Of a stretch of 64,000 nucleotides of DNA, positions 53,101 through 61,057 are shown in pieces. Where the stretch lies: positions 7,236,948-7,300,947 of the forward strand of contig CM034610.1 in the NCBI GenBank assembly GCA_020091685.1, written 5' to 3'. Under the pieces are notes generated by a model, which worked only from the letters and a program-made list of their open reading frames with translations, ran no database searches and had not been told where the DNA came from. Position numbers and translations under genes: made by a program. The stretch's first letter is position 1; every line of letters begins with the position of its first letter. The DNA comes from Lutjanus erythropterus. Lineage: Eukaryota; Chordata; Actinopteri; Lutjaniformes; Lutjanidae.

Positions 53101-53263
53101 TATTCTTCTTCTCCTCTAGTGTTTTCTGCAAAACTTCTCTGAAAAATAGCTGGAAACACTTTGTCTCCACCACATCCACTTTGGTATGAAGCAAAAATAA
53201 ACTTTTCCTACCTCCAAGCAGCGCTCGAGTCAGGAGAGCGAAGACCACAGAGGAGATCTTCAT
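28984..53263 (-). CDS. vstm4: V-set and transmembrane domain-containing protein 4, complete coding region in eight exons
   Basis: Exons on the minus strand are 53212-53263, 49375-49782, 34192-34245, 33852-33959, 32919-32952, 32686-32810, 30699-30763 and 28984-29109. They sum to 972 nt and splice in phase to 323 aa, close to the 320 aa I recall for human VSTM4. Order of parts: signal peptide (about 1-22); V-set Ig domain with C45, W61 and the D122-G-Y-C128 motif; five N-glycosylation sequons; transmembrane helix (about 173-197); a basic cytoplasmic tail; L290-T-Y-A-E-L295, which fits an ITIM; and T311-V-Y-A-Q-I316, which fits an ITSM-like motif. It should be a type I plasma membrane protein. 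VSTM4 has been described as a B7-family-like inhibitor of T-cell activation; that role is from the literature and is untested for fish. The gene spans about 24 kb, with a 15-kb second intron. Confidence 0.93.
29345..30160. mobile_element. Foldback element in vstm4 intron 7
   Basis: The left arm has GAGAAAACTTTAAAAA, CAGCTGCAGAG, TTACTCAACTAAGAGTA and TTTGTTGTATCAATGTAG. The complement of the right arm (about 30000-30160) has GAGAAAACTTAAAAAA, CAGCTGCAAAG, TTACTCAACTAAGGGCTA and TTTGTTGCATCAACTTAG. Starts next to ACACTGTAAAAA. The interior repeats AACTTAA motifs. Confidence 0.7.
30699..30763 (-). CDS. vstm4: vstm4 exon 7 (cytoplasmic)
   Basis: A 65-nt exon encoding APIGDKTRKPKLLKPQPRK and then IVL. 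The KPKLLKPQ core is shared with the recalled mammalian protein. It ends in phase 0 at TTG|GTGAGT, and the acceptor is CTGCAG. Confidence 0.9.
30764..32685 (-). other. vstm4: vstm4 intron 6, with repeat fragments
   Basis: Holds three fragments I recognise as fish dispersed repeats: about 31078-31330 (AAAGGAACAGTTTGATGTTT, TTAGCTTAGCTTAGCAT), about 31720-31850 (CGGTTGTATTCCTCCGCCAA) and about 32400-32620 (GCGATATCTCAAGAGTGCC, GTCACTGTGACCTCACC). No coding exon was recognised. Confidence 0.6.
32686..32810 (-). CDS. vstm4: vstm4 exon 6 (basic cytoplasmic tail)
   Basis: A 125-nt exon encoding SGETVTSVVSVSPALPKK, then a Lys/Arg-rich stretch and EEIPPEIPAK. The SGETVTSV block matches the recalled human tail. 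The acceptor is ATCCAG and the donor AAAG|GTAAAC. Confidence 0.9.
32919..32952 (-). CDS. vstm4: vstm4 exon 5 (34-nt micro-exon)
   Basis: A short exon encoding NYHLVKSPQN. It begins in phase 1 (completing Asp208) and ends in phase 2 (AG, completed to Ser by exon 6). It was found because exon 6 could not join exon 4 in frame without it. The acceptor is CTGCAG and the donor ACAG|GTAAGA. Confidence 0.88.
33040..33672. repeat. Degenerate 16-bp minisatellite in vstm4 intron 4
   Basis: About 630 bp of units near GGTCCTATGTTCCCAG, with spacings of mostly 15-17 bp and some double-length steps. Roughly 35-40 units. It has TATG/TAAG and CCAG/CTAG variants and is clearly degenerate. Confidence 0.85.
33852..33959 (-). 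CDS. vstm4: vstm4 exon 4 (transmembrane helix)
   Basis: A 108-nt phase 1-1 exon encoding D172 and then VYLCAVLICSVGLLCMCMF, a cysteine-rich transmembrane segment, followed by the basic stop-transfer QRKQRLK. The acceptor is TTTCAG and the donor AAAG|GTTAGT. Confidence 0.92.
34192..34245 (-). CDS. vstm4: vstm4 exon 3 (membrane-proximal stalk)
   Basis: A 54-nt exon encoding HVLPATKAKESLWSLFE, residues 155-171, between the Ig domain and the membrane. The acceptor is TGTAG and the donor GAAG|GTAAG. The KAKESLW...FE pattern matches the recalled mammalian stalk. Confidence 0.88.
35923..35955. repeat. Short ATAGA pentamer microsatellite
   Basis: Six to seven AATAG units. Related in composition, but not obviously in origin, to the large pentamer array at 9.5 kb. 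Confidence 0.9.
37130..37345. repeat. Dispersed repeat, copy B
   Basis: Ordered similarity to 2235-2465 (TTCATTTCACAGCATAG, CCATTTTATTTTTTAAAGTT, GACATGTTG, AAGCTTACC). Lies in vstm4 intron 2. Confidence 0.6.
38487..38609. repeat. Near-perfect hairpin: 46-bp arms, 31-nt loop
   Basis: 38487-38532 and 38564-38609 are inverted copies differing at 2 of 46 positions, separated by 31 bases (38533-38563). The arms begin ACTGTCTAACTTG and meet at AGTACT. The arms hold TTATTTGCAGTG and its complement. RNA from either strand would form a long stem. No known microRNA was recognised. Confidence 0.85.
40549..41012. mobile_element. TTAA-flanked palindromic MITE
   Basis: The left end TTAAAGGAATAGTTCACCC and the complement of the right end, TTAAAGGGATAGTTCACCC, continue with similar ATTATCTA.TCACCCTCA blocks on both sides. 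464 bp, no coding capacity. Confidence 0.8.
42000..42770. repeat. 57-bp minisatellite region in vstm4 intron 2
   Basis: The anchor GAACACCCTG recurs at 42361, 42418, 42475 and (as GAGCACCCTG) 42531, spacings of 57, 57 and 56 bp. Flanking parts carry looser GGTTCYTxGxxGAAC motifs from about 42010 to 42770. Confidence 0.8.
43475..44173 (+). mobile_element. Tc1/mariner relic, copy 1 (3' part)
   Basis: Ends GGAACTGGGGTTGTA at 44173. The interior retains a decayed transposase segment (MVWGC, then NAERFTHMLPS), typical of the middle of Tc1/mariner DDE domains. Frameshifts and missing parts make it non-functional. The left boundary is approximate. Confidence 0.65.
44735..45176. other. Locally GC-rich patch with open frames on both strands
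   Basis: Frames of 79-115 codons are open on the minus and plus strands together. No domain was recognised and no splice pattern links it to vstm4. It could be a fragment of a retrocopy, a repeat, or chance. Confidence 0.3.
45660..46175. repeat. Partial relative of the 16126-17046 element
   Basis: Shares GCATGCCCGGCTAACTA, AAGCTTGATAGGTGCAGCAA and intervening blocks with that element. The ends are not preserved. Confidence 0.5.
49375..49782 (-). CDS. vstm4: vstm4 exon 2 (V-set immunoglobulin domain)
   Basis: A 408-nt phase 1-1 exon, the usual form of an Ig-domain exon. It encodes residues 18-153 with Cys45 (ITLSC), Trp61 (VKWTF) and DRGLYMC at 122-128, the canonical B-strand, C-strand and F-strand residues of a V-set fold. 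Sequons NVT, NIT, NYT, NVS and NCT are present. The acceptor is CTCCAG and the donor AGAG|GTGAGG. This is the most GC-rich coding block in the window. Confidence 0.95.
50618..50812. repeat. Dispersed fish repeat fragment
   Basis: Contains TTTTCATGAAACGTGGTGGG, CACAGGCCAAGGATTCAATT, and GGCCTTGGTGGAGGTCTGC, blocks of a repeat I recall as common in fish. The ends are missing. Confidence 0.5.
51030..51082. repeat. Poly-C run and CACT tetranucleotide microsatellite
   Basis: A C run at about 51031-51044, then about eight ACTC units to 51082. Confidence 0.95.
51588..51918. mobile_element. Short MITE with CACTGTAAAAA ends
   Basis: The left ATTACACTGTAAAAA is mirrored by the right TTTTTTACAGTGTAAT. 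About 330 bp, AT-rich, no coding capacity. Similar interior blocks (ATGATTCAAAAC, TCGTCAAATAAACT, TTTCAAGTCAAAAGA) recur at 51940-52390. Confidence 0.7.
53212..53263 (-). CDS. vstm4: vstm4 exon 1 (signal peptide)
   Basis: ATG at 53263 begins MKISSVVFALLTRALLG, a hydrophobic signal peptide. The donor G|GTAGGA leaves one base, which joins exon 2 to make Asp18. The upstream flank on the sense strand contains a GAA-rich purine run (plus-strand CTT repeat, 53336-53364), probably 5' UTR or promoter. Confidence 0.88.
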
Positions 53264-53335
53264 TTTCCACGGCTGCAGCCTCCATAAACTCCCAGTTAAA
53301 TGCCTCTGAAGAAAAGAAGCCCCAGGTTTCCTCCT

Positions 53336-53364
53336 CCTCCTCTTCTTCTTCTTCTTCTTCTTCT
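53336..53364. repeat. CTT trinucleotide run upstream of vstm4
   Basis: A CCT/CTT-rich run ending in about eight CTT units. Lies 73-101 bases upstream of the vstm4 ATG, giving a GAA-rich leader if transcribed. Confidence 0.85.
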
Positions 53365-53578
53365 CTTTTTTCTTCCCCCAGCTGAGGAGTGTAATATGAA
53401 ACATTGGCTGCTCTGTTTCTCCTCAGAACCTCCCTCTGCCCCTCCCCCCCCCACCCCCACTCCTGCCCTCCTGTCACACACAGTGAAAACACATTTGGCA
53501 GGCTCACGTGCCCACACACAAACATATATGCACATGCACGCGGAGCAGACACAGAAACAGACAGGTGAGCATGTGCGA

Positions 53579-53579
<1 letters not shown>

Positions 53580-53623
<44 letters not shown>
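53580..53623. repeat. CA microsatellite
   Basis: About 21 AC units, about 320 bp upstream of the vstm4 start. Confidence 0.95.
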
Positions 53624-53624
<1 letters not shown>

Positions 53625-53980
53625 CTGGCGAGTGAGTGGGAAATGTAATTTCCTGTGCAGGATGGAGGGGAGGGAGGGGGTGTGTTGTTGAGATTGACGC
53701 CGAGCAAATCACACTTCCAGCTGTGGTGGACAGCAGGCGCAGACCAAAGTCAGGGCTTTTATTTTGGAACACACATGCTGACAAAGAGGGAGGAGGGTGG
53801 GGAAGGGTGGTGGTGGTGGTGGGGGGGTTAGGCTGCAGTCTGTGTTTGCGTGTGGGCATCTCTGTCGACGATGAAATGATGGAGAAGAACATTTAAAGTA
53901 GGTTAATTATCCCAAAGTTTAAGTGTTCAACCAGTGTGGTTGCTCGTCCTGCTTTCAAAATTGGCCCTCAAACCTCACAT

Positions 53981-55151
53981 TACAACCCCACTTCCCAAAA
54001 AGCTGGGACACTGTGTAATGAAAAACAGAATGCGATGATTTGCAAAAGAACTTTTTGACTTATTTTCAGTTGAATATGGCACAAACACAAGAAAAGAAAT
54101 GTGCAAACTGATTTTTATTTGAAAAATATTCACTCATTCTGAATTTGATGCCTACAGCATGTTCCAAAAAAGTCAGTCGCAACATCCATGATTTCCAGAA
54201 AACATTCAGATGTTGGATGTTGTTGATAGGGAGGCTTTTGCTTTGCATGGTAGAGTCTTAACTTGCATTTGTAAATGCTGCCACAAACTGTGTTTACAGA
54301 CCAAAGTGTTCCCAAACCGGTGTAGTATTGTTTATACAGTTATGTGGGTGCCGCCTGACGGGTCGAATGTCACAGGTTGGGTTTCAGCCTTGTCCCTTAC
54401 GTGCAGAGATTTCTCACGATTCTCTGAATCTTTCACTGATATTATGGATTGTACATGGTCCATCCATTGTCCATAAGCACTTATCCTTGACGGGTCGCGG
54501 GGGTGGCTGGAGTCAATCCCAGCTGACATTGGACAAAAGGCGGGGTACGCCCTGGACAAGTCACCAGTTCATCTCAAGGACATAGAGAGTTATCAATTAA
54601 CCTATTATGCTGCATGTCTTTGGACTGTGGGAGGAAGCCGGAGTACCCAGAGAGGCGACAGTGCTAACCACTGCCCCACCGTGCCGCCTCGGATTGTAGA
54701 TGGTGAAATCAGTAAATTCCTGCAGTTTTGTGCTGAGAAACGCTAAACAGTTGGACTATTCTCCCACACAGTTTTTCACAAAATACTGAACTTCAACCCA
54801 TCCATGCTTGTCAATGACTGTCAAAGCCTTTCCAGGATGCCCCTTTAATACTCAATCATAATCCTATCACGTGTTATCAGTTCACGTTTACCTGTGGAAT
54901 GTTCCAAACAGGTGTTTTTTGACAACTCCACAACTTTTTGTTACTCCCGTCCCAACTTTTTTGGAACATGTTGAAGGTATCAAATTCAGAATGAGTGAAT
55001 ATTTACAAAAAACAATGAAGTTTATCAATTTGAACATTCAGTATCTTTTCATTGTACTGTATTCAACTGAACACCAGTTTTTGCAAATAACTGCATTCTG
55101 TTTTATTCATGTTTTACACAGCGCCCCCACTTTTATGAAATTCTGGTTGTA
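53981..55151 (-). mobile_element. Tc1/mariner relic, copy 2, interrupted by a SINE
   Basis: Begins TACAACCCCACTTCCCAAAA and ends GAAATTCTGGTTGTA, so the ends are inverted with TA at both. Subterminal blocks (CATTCTGAATTTGATGCC; on the other side ATCAAATTCAGAATGAGTG) match copy 3. Orientation follows copy 3. A SINE occupies 54459-54690. Confidence 0.75.
54459..54690 (-). mobile_element. Internally shortened tRNA-type SINE with L2 tail
   Basis: On the minus strand it starts AGGCGGCACGGTGGGGCAGT, continues GGTTAGCACTGTCGCC, and ends with an L2-like tail. A 13-bp target duplication differing at one base flanks it: GGATTGTACATGG (54446-54458) and GGATTGTAGATGG (54691-54703). The region with the promoter B box appears to be lost. 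Confidence 0.75.
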
Positions 55152-58100
55152 GTCACATTGTTGCGTCTGTGTAGGTCTATCTCCCCTCATCTCTCGTCTC
55201 ATGTAACAGGATCTCACAGTGAATCTTTGTACAGCAGTCTGTCAGCTTGGGACACTTTCCTGGCTTTTATCAAACCTCAGAGAGCAGCGCTGTGAAGATC
55301 TGGGACACTTTTGATTTACAGATAATGGAGGAGACGGCCCGCAGGGCCTCCTAAGTGCGTCGAGTCTGGCGACAGTTTGACAAACGTGGCTGTTTCTTCA
55401 ACAAAGAAGTCTACACTTTACCCATGCTATATCACCTTCAGCATTCAGTGCAAAATGTGGCTTGGGATTCACTAAATCAGGGCTCAAAACACAGTGGAAA
55501 TGTCCTTGTGCATAAATTTTTCCTCCTTATTAACAATTCTTCAGACAGCTCCTTCTTTAAAGATCACATCCAGCTCTCAAAAAATGTGATTTTCTTATGT
55601 TAATGTCCCCTAAAACATCTCACCTTGACTATATTTGTATCTGTATAAAATTTGTCACTAGAAAGGTGTTTTCACTTTCCTCTACTGAAGGCATTTATCC
55701 CTAAAATCTGAGGTTCAAACCTTCCCCAGGTAGGCTAGACTGGGTATGTAATAAATCACAAAACTGACTGCTGTAATGTAGACAGAAACCCGAAACCTCT
55801 GGTGTAAAGCTAACATCAGTACAGAGTTAGCATTAGCTCTATCAATTACTTCCAGTTATAAGGTAACAGGCTAAAACATGTCTGAAGCGACATGGCTAGT
55901 CCACACCATTAGCATGTAGGTAAAATGAGTATACATCCAACATTCACTCTGGTTTTAGCTTCTTTTTGGTCTCCACCAATGCCTGAGAAAACTGTGTCTG
56001 TAGTAGAGGCAGATAGTTTTTCAGGATTCCCTGGATCATGGGATTCCTGTGTGATTCCAGTGGAATGGGAGTCAATGTCACTATTCATCACAGGACTGGG
56101 ACAGGTCAGGAAAAACAGTCACCAGGAGCGGGAATCATAATAACGAAAGGTCAGTTTTTTAAACCATAAAGACATGTGACGGGAACGGGATGGGACAGGA
56201 TTTTTTTTTTTTTTATGGGATTGAGATGGGACAAGCACAAAAATGCACTCCGCTTTCACCCTTTACTCTGTAGCTGCTAAATTTTCTGCTATGTTCACCA
56301 GCTAGTCGCTAACTTTGTCTGCTGTTTGGTGCTGGTAGTGGACAGTGCAGCTGGAAACTGCTGGCCATGAAACTGAACGAAAACAGTAAAAATGGGGGGC
56401 AGTAAAACCAAAACAATGGGCTGAGACGCTACAATGCAATGTTAATATAAAAATATTTATTATAGAAGCTTTTCACAATTTGAAACTTCTGCCAGTAGGG
56501 TTCTCTCTCTCACATGATGCTGTGAAGTAGTGTGGGATTATGGTAGTTGTAGTCTTCAATGTTAAACAACCTATTGGCAGAACTCATGTTCATGGACGAG
56601 GTAATCTATCAAAGTTATATTCATGTTACGTTTACTTGCGTAGTTTGACCATTGTTGGAAACATCTGGGATAATCTAAGCACACAACTCAAAATGTATAA
56701 CATATGTCTAGCGTTTTAATGCAAAAATGTTACATATTGTTGCTTTAACTTTTTTTTTTGAGAATGGAGACAAATTTTAACATTAGCTTTGCAGGAAGCT
56801 GCAAATAAGACTTAGTCAGCTTCTTCAGTACAGTACAGTGATGAGGTGGAGTAACAGCTGGAGTCAGTCATGCTATTACAACATTTTCTACAATTAGATT
56901 ATACGATAGTTTTCATCTGGAGCAAAGTGCCGCAGTAGTTCATCAATAGTGCAGTAAACAATGAGACTTCAACAATGGCTCCATCTGTTAGTTATTATTC
57001 TCTGTTTGCATATAAGGTTACCAGGATATTAAGGAGGACTTTTTTTTTTACCGTTCGTCTTCATCCATCTCTGGAGGAGGCAGTCTCACAAACTTGGCAG
57101 TGGACTCAGACTCCTAATCAGGATGATATAGATCATATGGTGGAAAGTGTGCCAAAACACTTTATCTATAGCCTGAGCACGAAATGTGTTGGCTGTACAG
57201 TAAGTCTGACAGTACAATGATTTTCAAAGTCTAAATGTTAAATACAAGACACCAACGTGTGACACATTTTTGCTAATAAAAAAGTATAAAGAAATATATG
57301 TTTATCTTAATATATATTTATATTAAACATCGGTTTCCAAAAGTTGAATCGCAGCTTTTAAAGAAACATGAACCGTCAACATACTTTATACACATTTTGG
57401 AGCTTATTAGAATTATTTCTGAAAAAAAAATTAATGCGAAACACTTTTTCTGATTAAGTTCTAATGTGGCAAACTGCCTGATCAGCTGTTTCTGCTCCTC
57501 ATCCGTCCCATAATTCTAAAATACATCACTGATCGCTCTGGATCTGATGTAACCTTCCTAGCATGTTCTTTTTTCACCATTTGAAGTTTGACTAGCTCTT
57601 TTTCAGTTACACCTTCTTCTTCTGCAGCTCCAATAAATCGTATAATTGTAGTGAATGGAAACGAGAAAACATGGACAAGCAGACAAACTACAAAACTGAG
57701 GAAACTCCATCTGCTAGTGAAGCTCATGTGATATGACTGAAAGCTCCAGAACAGCCAAGAAAACGATCTTGTTTTCTTAATTCTTCATATCATGTTTTAT
57801 GTTAACAAATTACTTTGACCCATTTCAAAATGAGGTGTTTTGGGTATGAAGTGAGTTTTTTATCGCCACCAGCAAAGTTAGCATGTTAGCATACAGTCTA
57901 CATCTCAAAAAATAAGCAGAAAATGCTAAAATGCTAAAAGTTTAATAAATGTATAGTCCTTGGTAGACTGCTGCACAGTTCATTTGATATTTTATTAGCA
58001 AAACAAACTTGGAAGAGAAATGAGTGTCAGGATTCTTCAGCTTCTACTTTTTCATCACAGAACAAACAAACCTAAAGCTGATTATAATATCTAGTATATC

Positions 58101-59056
58101 TATCTATCTAGTTGTGTTATGCTTGTCTGGGCTGACAGGACTTCCTTCTGTATTGTATATATCTATGAAATGCCTGGTTGGAAACCTGCAAGTGGGAAAA
58201 GTGCAACAAAAAGCAACAAGAGCTGAGACTGAGAGGTATTTTTTAATGTCCAGTATAGGGTACCTGAACATGTTTCCTAATGAAGGGAAACTGAGACACA
58301 GTGTCATTACCTAGATGTGATTAAAGGTACATTCACTAATTTTGGTTCATGTTCTGACGTAAACACAACTAATGAAAGTACAAACAGCTGTTTTATGAGG
58401 CTCCTCTGGGGCTCAGATGTGAAACTGGACTTGAGTTAGTCTGAGGTTGTTGTTTTTTTTTTTTTTTAGGTAAATATCGCCCCCTTGTGGAAATTTTGTG
58501 AAGTGTTTATTAGTCCAGATGCTCTCTGCTGAGTGGTGCTAATGTGCAGAATGTGTGTCAGTGGAACAGTTGGATTTTAAAGAGGAGTGAAACAAAACAC
58601 AAACACAACCACAGCCAGGCTCTTAAAAGGCCGAAACCTGGATTCAAGTGACGCAAACAGCCAAATGACACTGCATTATTACAAATTCTTACAAGTTTAT
58701 TATGAAAATGCTTATGATACATCTTATTGAGGAAAAATTACATGAGGTAAAAAAAGATCTGTATGTAGATGTTTGTGCTTCAAAACAGGGACAGCGGCCT
58801 GCCTGGTTGACTCAGATGCCACTTTTGAAGGGTTCACGTCATCCTGCAGATAACTCTGCCCGACCTTTAACACTGCTTGTCATTGGACACCACCGGCACG
58901 GGATGTTCTGATTGGCTGGGACGGCTCAAAGCGAGCAACTGAAACTGTGGCTGAGAGTAAATAAAGGTTATTGGAACCTGCGCCTTTTCGTACAAACAGG
59001 TCCCTTTAATTAACAAAATACAAGAAAGCTGGAAATCATATTTTTGTTTGTGTCTT
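55152..59056. other. Intergenic, no supported gene
   Basis: Lies between vstm4 and the TMEM273 candidate, whose final exon(s) may be hidden here. An 81-codon minus-strand frame at 57482-57727 has protein-like composition but no usable acceptor in the needed phase. A T run (58454-58468) precedes a TCGCCCCCTTGTGG repeat edge. Confidence 0.4.
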
Positions 59057-60698
59057 TACAAAATGCAACTCCAATTAAAAAAAAGTTGGGATGCAAAAAC
59101 TTTTAAACCTATATTCAGTTTGATACAAATAAAAGATGTTTCATGTTCAAACTGATAAACTTTATTGTTTTCTGTAAATATACACTCATTCTGAATTTGA
59201 TGCCAACAACACCTTCCAAAAAAGTTGGGACAGGAGCATGTTTACCACTGTGATACATCACCTTTTTCTTTTAACAACACTCAGGAAGCATTCAGGAACT
59301 GAGGAGTCTAATTGCTGAAGTTGTGAAAGTTAAATTCTCACGTGAAGTTCTTAGTTATTCTTGCTTGTGTACGACTTCAAGTGCCCCACAGTCTGGAGTC
59401 CCTTTTGTTGTATTTTGCACTTCCTTCTTAGGCCAGTCTCAATGGCAGCATCAGTGGTGCCTTCACAGATTAACAGTTACCCATTATGCCACACCCCCAT
59501 ACCATCACAGATGCTGGATTTTGAAGTTGGTGCTGGTAACAATCTGGATGGTCCTCCCCCTCTTTAGCCGGGAGGTTTCCGAAAACAAAATCTGAATCTG
59601 TGGACTCGGCAGACCACGGCACACTTTTCCCAGAGAAGTCGGCTGCATTTCTGGATGCTGATATATGACTTTTGCTTCGCACGGTGAAATCATATCTTGC
59701 ATTTGCAGATGCAGCGACAAACTGTGTTTACTCACAACCATTTTCCAGAGCATTCCCGAGCACAAGTAGCATCCTTTATACCAGAGGTTTCCAACATTTT
59801 TCAGGTCATGGACCCCTTAGCTAAAGGAGACATGGAGCAGTGACTCCTTACTATGTATATTGAGTATTTTATGGGTATTCTCTTATTTGCGCTTACCTTT
59901 ATTTAGTCAGTAGCTCTTGTTGCAGGGCTGATGTTAGGTGTGTTAGCATCACCCTCTCTACCTTCACTGTTGGAGTCTGTGGCTCATGATGTTATAAAGA
60001 CAATGCACTGTGACTCACAAGAGTGTCATTACACTTGGAATAATAATGCAGCTAATTGGCTTCAGTAATGCATAACTGAACAGTCTGCCATAATGGACAG
60101 GCGCCACATACTGATTTAGTAAGTTAGCTAGCTCACATGATTGCATAAGGATTCCTTAATCAATGTTGTGTACATTATTATGTGGGTCTTTAATGCAGTG
60201 CAACCTGAGGGGTCAAAGGTCACAAGTATTCAGTGTTGCTTTTTCAGCCTTGCCCCTGAAGTGTAGAGATTTCTCTGGATTCTCTGAATCTTTGCAGTTT
60301 TGTGTTGAGAAATATTATTCTTTAACTGCTGGATTATTGCCATGTAGCCTGGTGAACCTCACCCCACTGATGCTGGTCAACAACTGAGCATTTCAAGGAC
60401 GCCTCTTTGATACCCAGTAATGATGCTGTCACCTGTTACCAACTGGAAATGTTCCAAACAGGTGTTTTTTGTTTTTTTTGATTCCACAACTTTCAGTCTT
60501 TTGTTGTCTCGGCACCAACTTTTTTGGAACTTGTTGCAGGCATCAAATTCAGAACGAGTGTATATTTACAAAAAAACAATAAAGTTGATCATTTCGAAAA
60601 TTAAATATCTTCGATTCAGTTAAATACAAGTCAAAAAAGTATTTGTAAATTCCATTTTTATTTCTGTTTTGCACTGCTTTTTTGGAATTGGGGTTGTA
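59057..60698 (-). mobile_element. Tc1/mariner relic, copy 3 (near full length)
   Basis: About 1.64 kb. The right end GGAATTGGGGTTGTA mirrors a degraded left end (GCAACTCCAATT, AAGTTGGGA). The minus strand retains a decayed transposase segment with PASVMVWGCG preceded by EDHPDCY, as in Tc1/mariner DDE proteins. No intact transposase frame. About 59783-59850 resembles a separate repeat edge. Confidence 0.7.
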
Positions 60699-60799
60699 TT
60701 GAGTGTCCATCTTCATGTCTTCCATGATGAAAATATACAAAAAACAAAAAATGAATTAGCTTCGTGTTTAGTTTGTTGTTATTATTGTCATCTTTATTA

Positions 60800-61057
60800 T
60801 CAGGGTTTGTAACATCGTACCTCTGAAGGTCTCTTCAGACTACCATCTGTGGAGAAGAAAAAATAGAACTTCAGAGGAATGTATTAAGGCACATTTAAGA
60901 GGAATAATGTAGAAATATATTGTAACACACTCATAGTCCATCCCCTTACCTGGGGTGTTGTCACGGATCTGCTTCCTGATGATGCAGACTTTGATGATAA
61001 TGAATCCAGCAACCAAGAACAGGCCGATCCCACCTCCGATCAAAACATACTTAAAAT
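60800..61057 (-). CDS. Single-pass membrane protein, probably TMEM273; partial
   Basis: Two consecutive exons are visible. 60950-61057 (108 nt, phase 1-1; acceptor CCTCCAG, donor CCAG|GTAAGG) encodes DFKYVLIGGGIGLF...IIRKQIRDNTPG, a 20-plus-residue hydrophobic helix with a basic stop-transfer end. The next exon starts at 60846 (acceptor CCACAG) and reads DGSLKRPSE. It either splices at 60821 (GAG|GTACGA) or reads on through VRCYKP to a TGA at 60800. The signal-peptide exon was not found in the remaining 3 kb to the right. The TMEM273 name is inferred mainly from position next to VSTM4, as I recall the human map; the sequence alone only shows a type I-like membrane protein. Confidence 0.55.
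60950..61057 (-). CDS. Transmembrane exon of the TMEM273 candidate
   Basis: The exon has clean GT-AG borders and an uninterrupted 36-codon frame. A glycine-rich start (VLIGGGIGLFLVAG) leads into FIIIKVCIIRKQ, typical of a single-pass helix followed by cytosolic basic residues. Its length and phase equal those of the vstm4 transmembrane exon, which is common for such exons and is not by itself evidence of kinship. Confidence 0.7.

Larger units (their letters stand above)
49783..53211 (-). other. vstm4: vstm4 intron 1
   Basis: About 3.4 kb. Contains a dispersed fish repeat (50618-50812), a poly-C plus CACT microsatellite and an inverted-terminal element (51588-51918) with a diverged relative of its interior at about 51940-52390. 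Confidence 0.8.

Noticed and set aside
53078..53896. Several low-complexity frames up to 198 codons on both strands
   Set aside because: Caused by the CTT run and CA microsatellite upstream of vstm4; only the short exon 1 frame is supported.
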